From: Lysobacterales bacterium
Lineage (GTDB): Bacteria > Pseudomonadota > Gammaproteobacteria > Xanthomonadales > Rhodanobacteraceae
DNA: 6,076 bases
Direction: 5' to 3'
NCBI GenBank assembly: GCA_013298265.1
Contig: JAAFHE010000264.1
Coordinates: forward strand, 1-6,076
Below the pieces are notes generated by a model. That model searched no databases and was not told where the DNA came from. It saw only the letters and a list, made by a program, of their open reading frames with translations. The position numbers and the translations under genes are program-made. Below are positions 5,334 to 6,076 of the stretch, piece by piece (positions within the stretch are counted from its first letter, which is position 1; each line of letters begins with the position of its first letter).

Positions 5334-6076
5334 ACACCTTCACCTGGCTGCTCAAACGCGAGTACTGGGAACACCGCGGCGGCTTCCAGTGGGCACCGCT
5401 GATCGCCGCCGGCATCGTCCTGCTGGTCGTAACGATCGCCGTGATCACCGGCCTGTCCAATGCCCCTGGCGACGGCCACGCGCTGATCAACGGCGTGCGC
5501 ATCGGCGACATCGCGGCGGCGCTGACGCCGGAGCAACGCGCGAAGATTGGCGCAGGCCTGGACGTCGGCCTGTTCTTCTCGGCCGCGCCCGTCGCGATCA
5601 CCCTCGCCATCGTCACGTTCTTTTATCTGCTTGGCTCGCTCTACGACGACCGCCGCGACCGCAGCATTCTGTTCTGGAAGTCGTTGCCGATCTCGGACCT
5701 GGAAACCGTGCTGTCGAAAGTCGTCGCCGCAACCGTGATTGCTCCCCTGTTCGCGCTGGCGGCGGCACTGATCCTGATGCTCGGACTGCTGATCCTCTTC
5801 AGTATCGTCGTCGCGATCTACGGCATGAACCCGTTCACTGTCGTCTGGGCCAACGCCTCGCCGCTGAGCGTAGTCGGCAAGGTAGCGATGCTAATCCCGC
5901 TGAATGCGGTCTGGGCGCTGCCCACCATCGGCTGGCTGCTGCTGTGCTCTGCCTTCGCCAAGCGTGTGCCCTTCCTCTGGGCGACCCTGCTGCCCGTCGC
6001 AACCGGCACCTGCGTGTCGATCTTCGATGCGGTGACGAACCTGCGCCTCCCCAACGACTGGTTCTGGCAGCACATC
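5330..6076 (+). CDS. ABC-2 type transporter permease (3' end cut off)
   Basis: The frame runs 249 codons from ATG 5330 to the window edge without a stop. The N-terminus, MNTFTWLLKREYWEHRGGF, is a short cytoplasmic amphipathic stretch typical of ABC-2 permeases. Hydrophobic segments lie at about residues 22-41, 79-103, 132-163, 185-210 and 214-232. A charged loop, LYDDRRDRSILFWKSLP (104-120), follows the second one and is the likely cytoplasmic coupling region that contacts the ATPase. A polar loop of about 35 residues (42-78) between the first two segments is probably periplasmic. The start has AAAGGA at 5316-5321, 8 nt away, and overlaps the ATPase stop as ATGA (5330-5333). With the preceding ATPase it makes an ABC-2 transporter, more likely an exporter or envelope-stress transporter than an importer, since no binding protein is seen. 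Further subunits may lie downstream. Confidence 0.9.
   Translation, partial: MNTFTWLLKREYWEHRGGFQWAPLIAAGIVLLVVTIAVITGLSNAPGDGHALINGVRIGDIAAALTPEQRAKIGAGLDVGLFFSAAPVAITLAIVTFFYLLGSLYDDRRDRSILFWKSLPISDLETVLSKVVAATVIAPLFALAAALILMLGLLILFSIVVAIYGMNPFTVVWANASPLSVVGKVAMLIPLNAVWALPTIGWLLLCSAFAKRVPFLWATLLPVATGTCVSIFDAVTNLRLPNDWFWQHI

Overview
The window is about 6 kb of GC-rich, gene-dense bacterial chromosome. Gene content points to a gammaproteobacterium, most likely of the Xanthomonadales/Lysobacterales group. The first protein tracks Escherichia coli YheS closely. The ABC-2 permease has an N-terminus (KREYWEHRGGF) and a cytoplasmic segment (LYDDRRDRSILFWKSLP) that I associate with that order. This placement comes from remembered family resemblance, not from a search.

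Layout: (1) 2-1141, plus strand: the 3' part of a yheS-like ABC-F ATPase gene, cut by the window edge. (2) 1220-2941, plus strand: a fused ATP sulfurylase/APS kinase that converts sulfate to PAPS in one polypeptide. (3) 2957-2987: a perfect 13-bp hairpin between convergent genes, probably a shared terminator. (4) 2994-3551, minus strand: an exported BtuE-like glutathione peroxidase. (5) 3552-3742: an AT-richer divergent intergenic region holding a strong sigma70-type promoter with a near-perfect 26-bp palindrome over its -10 and predicted start point. (6) 3743 to the end, plus strand: a compact operon encoding a small unrecognised exported or membrane-anchored protein, a YtrA-type GntR repressor, an ABC ATPase and an ABC-2 permease cut by the window end.

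The last operon is the most interesting part. Its genes are separated by 5 nt, then joined by two 4-nt ATGA overlaps. The palindrome is well placed to be the operator of the operon's own GntR regulator, giving a self-repressed, inducible ABC transporter unit like the Ytr-type systems of other bacteria. The first gene, an Ala/Pro-rich 118-residue protein with an N-terminal hydrophobic segment, has no function I can assign. The sulfate-activation and peroxidase genes look like independent single-gene units. I saw no tRNA, rRNA, CRISPR, insertion sequence or phage feature.
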